From Anaerobacillus sp. (GTDB lineage: Bacteria; Bacillota; Bacilli; Bacillales_H; Anaerobacillaceae): a DNA stretch of 7,607 bases. Positions 1 to 5,248 of this stretch are shown here, one piece after another. Positions within the stretch are counted from its first letter, which is position 1; each line of letters begins with the position of its first letter. Made by a program: the position numbers and the translations under genes. Location: the NCBI GenBank assembly GCA_007120055.1, contig SKOL01000671.1, positions 1-7,607 on the forward strand, in the 5' to 3' direction. The notes below the pieces were generated by a model, which worked only from the letters and a program-made list of their open reading frames with translations, was not told the origin of the DNA and did not search any database.

Positions 1-131
1 CATTAATGTTTGCATCCCATGACCATCAATTCATTCAAACGATTGCCAATCGTATTATGGAATTCACTCCAGACGGACTTGTTGACAAACAAATGACGTA
101 TGATGAATATCTAGAAACCGTTAAAAAATAA
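1..131 (+). CDS. ABC-F family ATPase, C-terminal fragment (YkpA/YbiT-like)
   Basis: This is the 3' end of a gene that begins left of the window; the reading frame starts at base 3 and gives 42 residues before TAA. It opens with LMFASHDHQF, the switch-histidine (H-loop) motif that follows Walker B in the second ATPase domain of ABC-F proteins. It continues with IANRIMEFTPDG and MTYDEYLE, which is the usual ending of the YkpA/YbiT branch of the family. ABC-F proteins are soluble twin-ATPase translation factors that act at the ribosomal E site and have no membrane partner. A terminator follows 10 bases after the stop, so the gene ends its own transcript, and the complete ABC-F gene downstream has its own promoter. 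The family assignment is secure from the motifs; the YkpA/YbiT branch is my judgement from the tail alone. Confidence 0.75.
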   Translation, partial: LMFASHDHQFIQTIANRIMEFTPDGLVDKQMTYDEYLETVKK

Positions 132-141
132 CAAAGATTAC

Positions 142-182
142 AGAGGGGGTTCCAAAAGCTTAGCATTTGGTCCCCTCTTTTT
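142..182 (+). terminator. Rho-independent terminator of the upstream ABC-F gene
   Basis: A GC-rich stem forms between AGAGGGG at 142-148 plus CCAAA at 152-156 and the facing TTTGG and CCCCTCT at 166-177, with a small internal loop. It is followed at once by a T run (178-182). It begins 10 bases after the stop codon of the partial ABC-F gene. Confidence 0.85.
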
Positions 183-270
183 ATGTTTATTCTTATAACT
201 TTACTCTGACATCTTACTTATCAACCTTTTACGAAGCAACCTTTGATTTTATCCCTATCCTGGACTTTAA

Positions 271-405
271 TTTTCTCCCGAAACTTGTTTCTTACACTCC
301 CAATATTAAGTTTTCTCCCGAAACTCGTTATTTACGGACCAAATTTAAAGGTTTATTCCCCCAATTAAAAATATACTCCCAATCCCCATTAATCTCGATT
401 TCCCC
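271..405. repeat. Degenerate C-rich repeat with ~20-bp rhythm
   Basis: The gap between the terminator at 182 and the promoter at 475 holds no credible gene. Its main content is a run of CTCCC-like clusters beginning near 275, 297, 315, 336, 357, 376 and 400, so the spacing is 18-24 bp. The clearest pair is TTTTCTCCCGAAACTTGTT at 271-289 and its 18-of-19 match at 311-329, exactly 40 bp apart. ACTCCCAAT occurs at both 296-304 and 375-383. On the minus strand these are GGGAG clusters in A-rich DNA. The period is not a multiple of three and the copies fall in different frames, which argues against coding. I do not recognise a named element. A decayed tandem repeat or a protein-binding array are both possible. 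Confidence 0.6.
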
Positions 406-474
406 AGACATACCTGATACGCCTACACCTGAAGGAGATTAGCTTTCACGTTCGGGAAGTTCTGTAATTTACCT

Positions 475-503
475 TTGAAAACAAGTCCTATCTCGTTTAT
501 AAT
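475..503 (+). promoter_or_regulatory. Sigma-A promoter of the yfmM-like ABC-F gene
   Basis: The -35 box TTGAAA (475-480) and a perfect -10 box TATAAT (498-503) are separated by exactly 17 bp. Transcription should begin near 510, giving a leader of about 50 nt before the start codon at 562. Confidence 0.85.
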
Positions 504-527
504 CTATTAAGTGTGCTTATAAATTAC

Positions 528-553
528 GGGGGCAACCCCTAAACAATAAAGGG
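528..553 (+). promoter_or_regulatory. Leader hairpin with GNRA loop and possible SD-pairing alternative
   Basis: GGGG at 528-531, the tetraloop GCAA at 532-535 and CCCC at 536-539 form a compact hairpin just before the ribosome binding site. The right arm and the next base (CCCT, 537-540) can instead pair with AGGG of the Shine-Dalgarno sequence (550-553) across a 9-nt loop. The two pairings exclude each other. The first is the more stable by base composition, so the ribosome site should be open by default. That it controls anything is inference. Confidence 0.4.
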
Positions 554-555
554 TG
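548..555 (+). promoter_or_regulatory. Ribosome binding site fixing the yfmM-like start at 562
   Basis: AAAGGGTG ends 6 nt before the ATG at 562. The longer reading, from GTG at 553, would begin inside this Shine-Dalgarno sequence and is therefore unlikely. Confidence 0.75.
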
Positions 556-561
556 TTAATC

Positions 562-2118
562 ATGAGTGTATTAACAGTAGAAAAATTAAGTCACGGATTT
601 GGTGATCGCGCGATTTTCAATGACGTGTCATTTCGTCTTTTAAAAGGTGAACATATCGGGCTTATCGGTGCAAACGGTGAAGGAAAATCAACGTTTATGA
701 ACATCATTACTGGAAAGCTACAGCCTGACGAAGGGAAAGTTCAATGGTCCAAAAACGTTCGGGTCGGATATCTCGATCAACATACAGTACTTGAGCGAGG
801 TATGACGATGCGTGACGTGCTTAAAGGTGCGTTTCAATATTTATTTAATTTAGAAGCAGAAATGAATGCAATTTGCGATCAAATGGGTGATGCTAGTCCG
901 GAAGAATTAGAGAAGCTACTTGAAGATATGGGCACGATTCAAGACATGCTTACAAACAACGACTTCTATGTGATCGATGCGAAAGTAGAAGAAATTGCAC
1001 GTGGACTTGGGCTTGACGATATTGGTCTTGATAAAGATGTTCAAGACTTAAGTGGTGGACAAAGAACAAAGGTGTTACTTGCTAAACTGCTTTTAGAAAA
1101 GCCTGATATTCTTCTTTTAGATGAGCCAACGAACTATTTAGATGAACAGCATATTGAATGGTTAAAACGTTATCTACAAAACTATGAAAATGCATTTATT
1201 TTAATTTCCCATGATATTCCGTTTTTAAATAGTGTTATTAACCTCATTTATCATATGGAAAACCAAGAATTAAATCGCTATGTTGGTGATTATGATCATT
1301 TCATGAGTGTATATGAAATGAAAAAACAACAATTAGAAGCGGCTTACAAAAGACAACAGCAAGAAATATCGGAACTAAAGGACTTTGTTGCCCGTAACAA
1401 AGCTCGTGTATCGACGAGAAATATGGCGATGTCGCGTCAGAAAAAACTCGACAAAATGGATGTTATTGAACTTTCCAAAGAAAAGCCCAAACCTGAGTTT
1501 CGCTTTAAACCTGCTCGTACAACGAGTAAACTTATTTTTGAAACGAATGACCTCGTGATTGGCTATGATGAGCCGTTATCAAAACCATTAAATCTTCGTA
1601 TGGAACGTGGACAAAAAATTGCTTTAGTCGGAGCAAACGGGATAGGTAAAACAACTTTACTAAGAAGTATTATCGGTGAAATTAACCCTCTTTCAGGTGC
1701 TGTCGAAAAGGGCGATTACCAACACATTGGCTATTTTGAACAAGAAGTAAAAGACAAAAACAACAACTCATGTATCGATGAAGTTTGGAACGATTTCCCT
1801 TCACTTTCCCAATATGAAGTTCGTGCTGCTCTTGCCAAATGCGGTTTAACTACGAAGCACATCGAAAGTAAGGTAAGCGTGCTGAGTGGTGGAGAAAAAG
1901 CCAAGGTTCGTCTTTGTAAACTGATTAACCGGGAAACAAATATTTTAATTCTCGATGAGCCAACCAACCATCTTGACGTTGATGCAAAAGCAGAATTAAA
2001 AGCAGCATTAAAAGATTATAAAGGCAGTATTATTATTATTTGTCATGAACCTGAATTTTATCAAGATGTAGCTACTGATGTTTGGAACGTTGAGAGCTGG
2101 ACGACAAAATTAGTGTAA
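562..2118 (+). CDS. yfmM: ABC-F type translation ATPase, YfmM-like
   Basis: A soluble protein of 518 residues with two ABC ATPase domains and no membrane segment. ABC-F proteins bind the ribosomal E site and help restart stalled translation; some give antibiotic resistance by ribosome protection. Domain 1 has Walker A GANGEGKS (about 36-43), signature LSGGQ (163-167), Walker B with DEP at 187-189 (catalytic Glu188) and switch His217. Domain 2 has Walker A GANGIGKT (357-364), signature LSGGE (441-445), DEP starting at Asp465 (catalytic Glu466) and His495. The charged linker between the domains (about 253-302), rich in Lys, Gln and Arg, is where the P-site tRNA interaction motif lies. The sequence, including the opening MSVLTVEKLSHGFGDRAIF, agrees with what I recall of B. 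subtilis YfmM, also about 518 residues. All catalytic motifs are intact. It has its own promoter and is separate from the ABC-F gene upstream. The symbol rests on memory, not a search. Confidence 0.85.
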   Translation: MSVLTVEKLSHGFGDRAIFNDVSFRLLKGEHIGLIGANGEGKSTFMNIITGKLQPDEGKVQWSKNVRVGYLDQHTVLERGMTMRDVLKGAFQYLFNLEAEMNAICDQMGDASPEELEKLLEDMGTIQDMLTNNDFYVIDAKVEEIARGLGLDDIGLDKDVQDLSGGQRTKVLLAKLLLEKPDILLLDEPTNYLDEQHIEWLKRYLQNYENAFILISHDIPFLNSVINLIYHMENQELNRYVGDYDHFMSVYEMKKQQLEAAYKRQQQEISELKDFVARNKARVSTRNMAMSRQKKLDKMDVIELSKEKPKPEFRFKPARTTSKLIFETNDLVIGYDEPLSKPLNLRMERGQKIALVGANGIGKTTLLRSIIGEINPLSGAVEKGDYQHIGYFEQEVKDKNNNSCIDEVWNDFPSLSQYEVRAALAKCGLTTKHIESKVSVLSGGEKAKVRLCKLINRETNILILDEPTNHLDVDAKAELKAALKDYKGSIIIICHEPEFYQDVATDVWNVESWTTKLV

Positions 2119-2189
2119 CGACAATTACAAAACTTTCTTTAAAACTAAACAGCTTTTTGTGAGCAAACTTTTTCTTACCTAATAAAAAT

Positions 2190-2296
2190 AAAAGGGCTGT
2201 CCGAAAGTAGATTTTACTTCACCTAACTCATTAAACGTTAGTTTCACGATTTAATAAGCTAATGAAGTAATTTGCACTTACTAGGACTGCTCTTTT
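2190..2296. repeat. 107-bp imperfect palindrome, candidate MITE or bidirectional terminator
   Basis: Nearly the whole segment folds on itself. The outer arms are AAAAGGGCTGTCC (2190-2202) and GGACTGCTCTTTT (2284-2296), which differ at two positions, one of them a G-T wobble. Matching blocks continue inward: TTACTTCA at 2214-2221 faces TGAAGTAA at 2263-2270, and ATTAAA at 2230-2235 faces TTTAAT at 2249-2254, leaving a small central loop. The A run on one side and T run on the other would terminate transcription both ways, and it sits between the convergent genes ending at 2118 and 2299. The GGGCTGTCC-type ends resemble termini of small non-autonomous elements in Bacillus genomes, but I see no clear target-site duplication. 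Confidence 0.7.
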
Positions 2297-2298
2297 CT

Positions 2299-2640
2299 TT
2301 AATTTTCAACTTCCGCTCTATCTGCAATGACCGTTAACCCCCAACACTGCTGTTTATTTTCGTCCAAAAATTTTTGACAAGTTACTCTCCCTTTAGAATA
2401 AGATTGATTGACCATTACCCCTTTAGCAACTAAGTAATTATATAGTTCTTCTTTTGATTTTTCTTCTAATTCCTCCATCGAAAAAAAATAAGTAATAAAA
2501 ATATAATTCGATTCCTTCCACTTTTGAATTTTGATCATTCGACCGTCATCTAACATTTTTTCTTCTTGGTCAATTACCGTAGCCGTACTCATCCTAGTTT
2601 TCTTCTCACTTGAAAAAAATGGAATTTTATACTTCATCAT
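2299..2640 (-). CDS. Hypothetical protein, 113 aa
   Basis: I do not recognise this protein. It has no signal peptide, no membrane segment and no catalytic motif that I can name. It is mixed in charge, starts with a basic stretch (KYKIPFFSSEKKTR), has an acidic and lysine-rich helical-looking middle (MEELEEKSKEELYNYLVAKG), and carries two cysteines near the C terminus (VTCQKF and QQCWGL). It is probably real because AAGGAGGG (2646-2653) lies ahead of it at good spacing. Two ATG codons follow in tandem: the first is 5 nt from that site and the second 8 nt, so translation may begin at the second, giving 112 residues. It is convergent with the ABC-F gene and shares the palindrome at 2190-2296 as its likely terminator. 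The ptsG terminator upstream makes it a separate transcript. Confidence 0.7.
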   Translation of the reverse strand: MMKYKIPFFSSEKKTRMSTATVIDQEEKMLDDGRMIKIQKWKESNYIFITYFFSMEELEEKSKEELYNYLVAKGVMVNQSYSKGRVTCQKFLDENKQQCWGLTVIADRAEVEN

Positions 2641-2690
2641 CCGCTCCCTCCTTTTTTCTTTTACCTATCACTTATGATTTAAAAATAAGT

Positions 2691-2699
2691 TTTATAACA
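2691..2699 (-). promoter_or_regulatory. Possible extended -10 promoter of the 113-aa gene
   Basis: On the minus strand this reads TGTTATAAA, an extended -10 element (TG, one base, then TATAAA), about 50 nt before the start codon. No good -35 box lies at the usual distance, which is tolerated for extended -10 promoters. In such AT-rich DNA the call is weak. Confidence 0.3.
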
Positions 2700-2735
2700 T
2701 ATTTACATGTCATCTCCTAATTTTTTTCTAACCTA

Positions 2736-2778
2736 GTAAATAAATAAAGTGCCAGCCCGTATGAAGAGCTCGACACTT
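2736..2778 (-). terminator. Rho-independent terminator after ptsG
   Basis: Read on the minus strand, AAGTGTCGAGC (2778-2768) pairs with GCTGGCACTT (2756-2747), with one G-U pair and one bulged base. A T-rich tail (TTTATTTATTT) follows. It lies about 130 bp beyond the ptsG stop codon, with the nested palindrome at 2787-2908 between them. It should end the ptsG transcript before the 113-aa gene. Confidence 0.7.
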
Positions 2779-2786
2779 AATATTAT

Positions 2787-2908
2787 TTAATGAATTTCAT
2801 AATTCATTATTCTCGCCACTAAGATCAATATATAGTTGCGTCAAAACCATTCGCAAACTATATATTGCGGGGTGTGGCTCATTCTTGGTAATTATGAAAT
2901 TCACTTAA
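2787..2908. repeat. Nested 122-bp palindrome in the ptsG 3' untranslated region
   Basis: Four facing blocks nest around one centre. TTAA at 2787-2790 faces TTAA at 2905-2908. TGAATTTCATAATT at 2791-2804 faces its perfect 14-bp complement at 2890-2903. GCCAC at 2815-2819 faces GTGGC at 2874-2878. CAATATATAGTTGCG at 2826-2840 faces its complement at 2852-2867 with one extra base. The central loop is 11 nt (2841-2851), and the stretches between blocks do not match, so the RNA would be a long stem with internal loops. It starts directly at the ptsG stop codon and ends before the terminator at 2736-2778. There is no T run at its own end, so it is not itself a normal terminator. I do not recognise the family. 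Confidence 0.75.
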
Positions 2909-4912
2909 TTAGTTGGCAATTTTTATTTCCTGTTCAGTACTGTCATCAACATTTATACTTTCACCTTCAGCTAAGTTCGTAAATACAACAGGCGTAATGA
3001 CAGAAACTGCGTTTTTCTCAATGTAATCTAAATCTACATTCATTAACGGTTGACCTTGTTTAACAATGTCACCTTCTTTTACTAATACATCAAAACCTTC
3101 GCCTTTAAGTTTCACCGTATCGATTCCTACGTGAATAATGATCTCTCTTCCACCATCACTCTCTAAACCAATAGCGTGCTTAGTCGGGAAGACGTTAACA
3201 ACTTTCGCATTTACAGGAGCTACAACTTCTCCATTGTTCGGTAAAACTGCAAATCCATCACCCATCATTTTTTGTGAGAAGATTTGATCCGGAACTTCAG
3301 TTAAAGATAAAAGATCTCCTTGCATAGGCAACACGTAAGTTTCTTGCGCTGCTTTACTGTTTAAAACAGCCGCTTTGTGTTCTTCCATTTTCACTGGAGT
3401 TTTCCCAGAAATAATATCTTCAATTTGACCTTTGATGTTTTCTGATCTTGGTCCAAAAATTGCTTGAATGTTATTTCCAACTTCAAGAACTCCTGAAGCA
3501 CCGATATTTTTCAATTCAGCTTTATTTACTTTTTTAATATCTTTGACAGACACACGTAATCGAGTGATACATGCATCTAAATGATCTAAATTTTCTTTTC
3601 CGCCCATCGCTGAGAGAACTTTAAATGGAAGCTCATCGACTTTACCATTACTATTCGTATCAACATTATTCTCATCTTCACGCCCCGGAGTTTTTAAATT
3701 AAACTTTTGAATAGCAAAACGGAAACCAAAGTAATAGATTACTGATAACACTAAACCTACCGGAATAACTAACCACCAATCCGTTCGGTTCGGAAGTACC
3801 CCAAATAGTAAGAAGTCAATAATACCACCTGAGAATGTCATACCGATTTTAACATTTAAAATGTGCATAATCATAAACGACAGCCCAGCAAAAATTGCGT
3901 GGATCCCAAATAATAATGGCGCTACGAATAAAAACGCAAATTCAATCGGTTCTGTAATCCCTGTTAAAAATGAAGTTAATGCCGCTGAACCCATAATTCC
4001 TGCAACATATTTTTTATTCTCTGGCTTAGCACAATGATAGATCGCAAGCGCTGCTGCAGGTAGTCCGAACATCATAAATGGGAATTTCCCTGTCATAAAC
4101 GTACCAGCTGTAAATTCAACTCCGTCTCTCATTTGCGCAAAGAAAATTTGTTGATCACCACGAACCACATTACCGGCCGCATCTACATATTGTCCAAATT
4201 CAAACCAAAATGGTGAGTAGAAAATGTGGTGTAAACCAAACGGAATTAATGCACGTTCGATGACACCAAATACAAATGCTGCTGCTGTTAAGTTAGAATC
4301 AATCATACTATAAGAAAAAGTATTAAGACCATTTTGAATAGGACCCCAAATATAAACCATTGCAATCCCTAAAATTACTGCTGTAGCCGCTGTAATAATT
4401 GGTACAAAACGCTTCCCAGCAAAGAAACCTAAGTAAGAAGGTAATTCAATATTGTAATATTTTTTGTACAATATTGATGCTAAAATACCAACGATAATAC
4501 CTCCAAAAACGCCTGTTTGCATCGTTGCAATTCCTAACACATTCGCATATGCCGGATCTGCCCCTACCATTTCTGGTGTGATTCCTAAATATGTTCCCAT
4601 TGTAATATTCATGATTAAGTATCCAATAATTGCTGCTAGTCCGGCTACCCCATCACCACCAGCTAAACCAACGGCTACCCCTACTGCAAAAAGTAAAGCG
4701 AGGTTACCAAAAATAATTCCACCAGCTTGTTCCATTACTTGAGCCATTAATACAATAAAGTTCGCCTCCAAAAACGGGATACGATCCGTTAATTGGGGAT
4801 TTTGCAGAGCATTACCGAAAGCAAGTAAAATACCCGCCGCTGGAAGTAATGCAACAGGAAGCATTAATGCTTTCCCTACTTTTTGTAGTGTTCCAAATAA
4901 GTTTTTAAACAT
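2909..4912 (-). CDS. ptsG: Glucose-specific PTS permease, EIICBA
   Basis: A membrane protein of 667 residues that imports glucose and phosphorylates it to glucose 6-phosphate, using phosphate passed from PEP through EI and HPr. The domain order is EIIC (about 1-400, many membrane segments, with the GITEPIEF motif at 318-325 and [15 protein letters not shown] near 226-240), a charged linker (about 405-425), EIIB (about 425-505) with its phosphocysteine at Cys448 in LDACITR, and EIIA (about 527-650). In EIIA the phospho-accepting histidine is His594 in [10 protein letters not shown], and the supporting histidine is His579 in TKHAIGL. All active residues are present and the length is close to B. 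subtilis PtsG (about 699). AGAGGAG at 4920-4926 supports the ATG. The gene follows glcT on the same strand, and its leader carries a RAT and an overlapping terminator, so expression should depend on GlcT. Unlike in B. subtilis, ptsH and ptsI do not follow. Confidence 0.95.
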   Translation of the reverse strand: MFKNLFGTLQKVGKALMLPVALLPAAGILLAFGNALQNPQLTDRIPFLEANFIVLMAQVMEQAGGIIFGNLALLFAVGVAVGLAGGDGVAGLAAIIGYLIMNITMGTYLGITPEMVGADPAYANVLGIATMQTGVFGGIIVGILASILYKKYYNIELPSYLGFFAGKRFVPIITAATAVILGIAMVYIWGPIQNGLNTFSYSMIDSNLTAAAFVFGVIERALIPFGLHHIFYSPFWFEFGQYVDAAGNVVRGDQQIFFAQMRDGVEFTAGTFMTGKFPFMMFGLPAAALAIYHCAKPENKKYVAGIMGSAALTSFLTGITEPIEFAFLFVAPLLFGIHAIFAGLSFMIMHILNVKIGMTFSGGIIDFLLFGVLPNRTDWWLVIPVGLVLSVIYYFGFRFAIQKFNLKTPGREDENNVDTNSNGKVDELPFKVLSAMGGKENLDHLDACITRLRVSVKDIKKVNKAELKNIGASGVLEVGNNIQAIFGPRSENIKGQIEDIISGKTPVKMEEHKAAVLNSKAAQETYVLPMQGDLLSLTEVPDQIFSQKMMGDGFAVLPNNGEVVAPVNAKVVNVFPTKHAIGLESDGGREIIIHVGIDTVKLKGEGFDVLVKEGDIVKQGQPLMNVDLDYIEKNAVSVITPVVFTNLAEGESINVDDSTEQEIKIAN

Positions 4913-4954
4913 GATGTTACTCCTCTCAATTTTGTTTTCGGTTCATCCTATCTG

Positions 4955-5051
4955 TAAAAAACAAAAAGGCATAAGCGAAAAAAGCGCAAGTTGGGATCTA
5001 GTAATCTTAAAGATTAGTAGCATCTTTTTGCAGCTTTCTTCACTTATGCCT
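4955..5051 (-). terminator. GlcT-controlled leader terminator of ptsG (T2)
   Basis: On the minus strand a left arm at 5051-5030, starting AGGCATAAGTGAAG, pairs with a right arm at 4987-4967, ending CGCTTATGCCT. The stem is about 20 bp with a few wobbles. A tail of TTTTTGTTTTTT follows (4966-4955). The first 10 bases of the left arm are also the last 10 of the RAT at 5042-5070, so the two hairpins cannot form together. The loop is long (about 42 nt) and contains its own small inverted repeat (TAATCTT and AAGATTA). Confidence 0.92.
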
Positions 5052-5070
5052 GATCGAATCAGTTACACGT
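5042..5070 (-). promoter_or_regulatory. RAT antiterminator site in the ptsG leader (RAT2)
   Basis: This is a 29-nt element on the minus strand starting ACGTGTAACTGATTCG and ending ATCAGGCATAAGT. It folds as CTGAT and ATCAG around a TCG loop, then TG with CA and AC with GT, separated by asymmetric internal loops. This is the layout of RNA sites bound by BglG/LicT/GlcT antiterminators. Its 3' end overlaps terminator T2. GlcT bound here should keep T2 from folding and let ptsG be transcribed. Confidence 0.92.
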
Positions 5071-5104
5071 AAAGATAAACTTTTGTATTTTTATTTAGAG
5101 CTTT

Positions 5105-5133
5105 ATAGTAAACGGTTTCTTGACGTAACACAA
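5105..5133 (-). promoter_or_regulatory. Candidate promoter of ptsG
   Basis: On the minus strand TTGTGT (5133-5128) is followed after exactly 17 bp by TACTAT (5110-5105). The match to sigma-A consensus is only moderate (3 of 6 and 4 of 6). TATAAA overlaps the -10 box as an alternative. Its place between terminator T1 and RAT2 is where a ptsG promoter is expected. Confidence 0.45.
5106..5120. promoter_or_regulatory. cre-like site over the ptsG promoter
   Basis: TAGTAAACGGTTTCT on the plus strand matches the CcpA operator consensus WTGNAARCGNWWWCA except at positions 2 and 15. The symmetric core around the central CG is intact. It lies across the candidate -10 box and spacer, where a bound repressor would block initiation. 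Binding is not shown, and ptsG is not a classic direct CcpA target, so this is tentative. Confidence 0.35.
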
Positions 5134-5145
5134 AAAAGACATAGT

Positions 5146-5205
5146 AAAAAAGAGGACCTAAAATGACATACGTAAATCGTCACTGTACTTTCGTCTCTTC
5201 CTACT
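5146..5205 (-). terminator. Terminator-like hairpin after glcT (T1), next to RAT1
   Basis: On the minus strand AAGAGAC (5199-5193) pairs with GTCCTCTT (5157-5150) with one bulged base, followed by a T run down to 5146. A second hairpin inside it pairs TGAC with GTCA around an 11-nt loop. The stem can be lengthened through two G-U pairs to AGTA (5205-5202) facing TACT (5146-5143). In that form it would overlap the last three bases of RAT1. The basic stem alone does not overlap RAT1, so control by GlcT is less certain here than at T2. Confidence 0.6.
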
Positions 5206-5231
5206 CATGCCTGATCGAATCAGTTACACGT
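5203..5231 (-). promoter_or_regulatory. Second RAT-type element, just after the glcT stop (RAT1)
   Basis: This 29-nt element is identical to the ptsG leader RAT at 28 of 29 positions; the only change is GCATGAGT in place of GCATAAGT. It can form the same CTGAT/ATCAG hairpin with the same internal loops. It begins 17 nt after the glcT stop codon and runs straight into the terminator-like hairpin T1. GlcT should be able to bind it. Whether that governs readthrough from glcT to ptsG or has another use is inference. Confidence 0.85.
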
Positions 5232-5248
5232 AAAAAACTAGAACTGTA

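Noticed and set aside
271..405. CRISPR array
   Set aside because: Repeats are short, degenerate and have no regular unique spacers; there are no cas genes nearby.
167..442. Open frame of 91 codons on the plus strand
   Set aside because: Its ATG lies inside the terminator stem, it has no ribosome site, its protein is low in complexity and unlike known families, and the DNA repeats beneath it have a period that is not a multiple of three.
553..561. Earlier GTG start for the yfmM-like gene
   Set aside because: The GTG lies within the Shine-Dalgarno sequence that serves the ATG at 562, and the family begins at MSVLTVE.
1731..1967. Minus-strand open frame of 78 codons
   Set aside because: It is antisense to the second ATPase domain of the ABC-F gene, which is clearly coding, and has no ribosome site or family resemblance.
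2888..2901. A 14-base sequence shared (in opposite orientation) with 7402-7415, hinting that two palindromes are one family
   Set aside because: The match is AT-rich (AATTTCATAATTAC) and does not extend to the rest of either palindrome; one such match in 7.6 kb of AT-rich DNA is not surprising.
4464..4742. Plus-strand open frame of 92 codons
   Set aside because: It is antisense to the EIIC domain of ptsG; its proline, isoleucine and alanine rich protein is what the reverse of membrane-segment codons gives.
5042..5231. The twin RAT sites as inverted or direct repeats of a mobile element
   Set aside because: The repeated block fits the RAT fold of 29 nt and lies in the position expected for GlcT control; no transposase or target duplication surrounds it.
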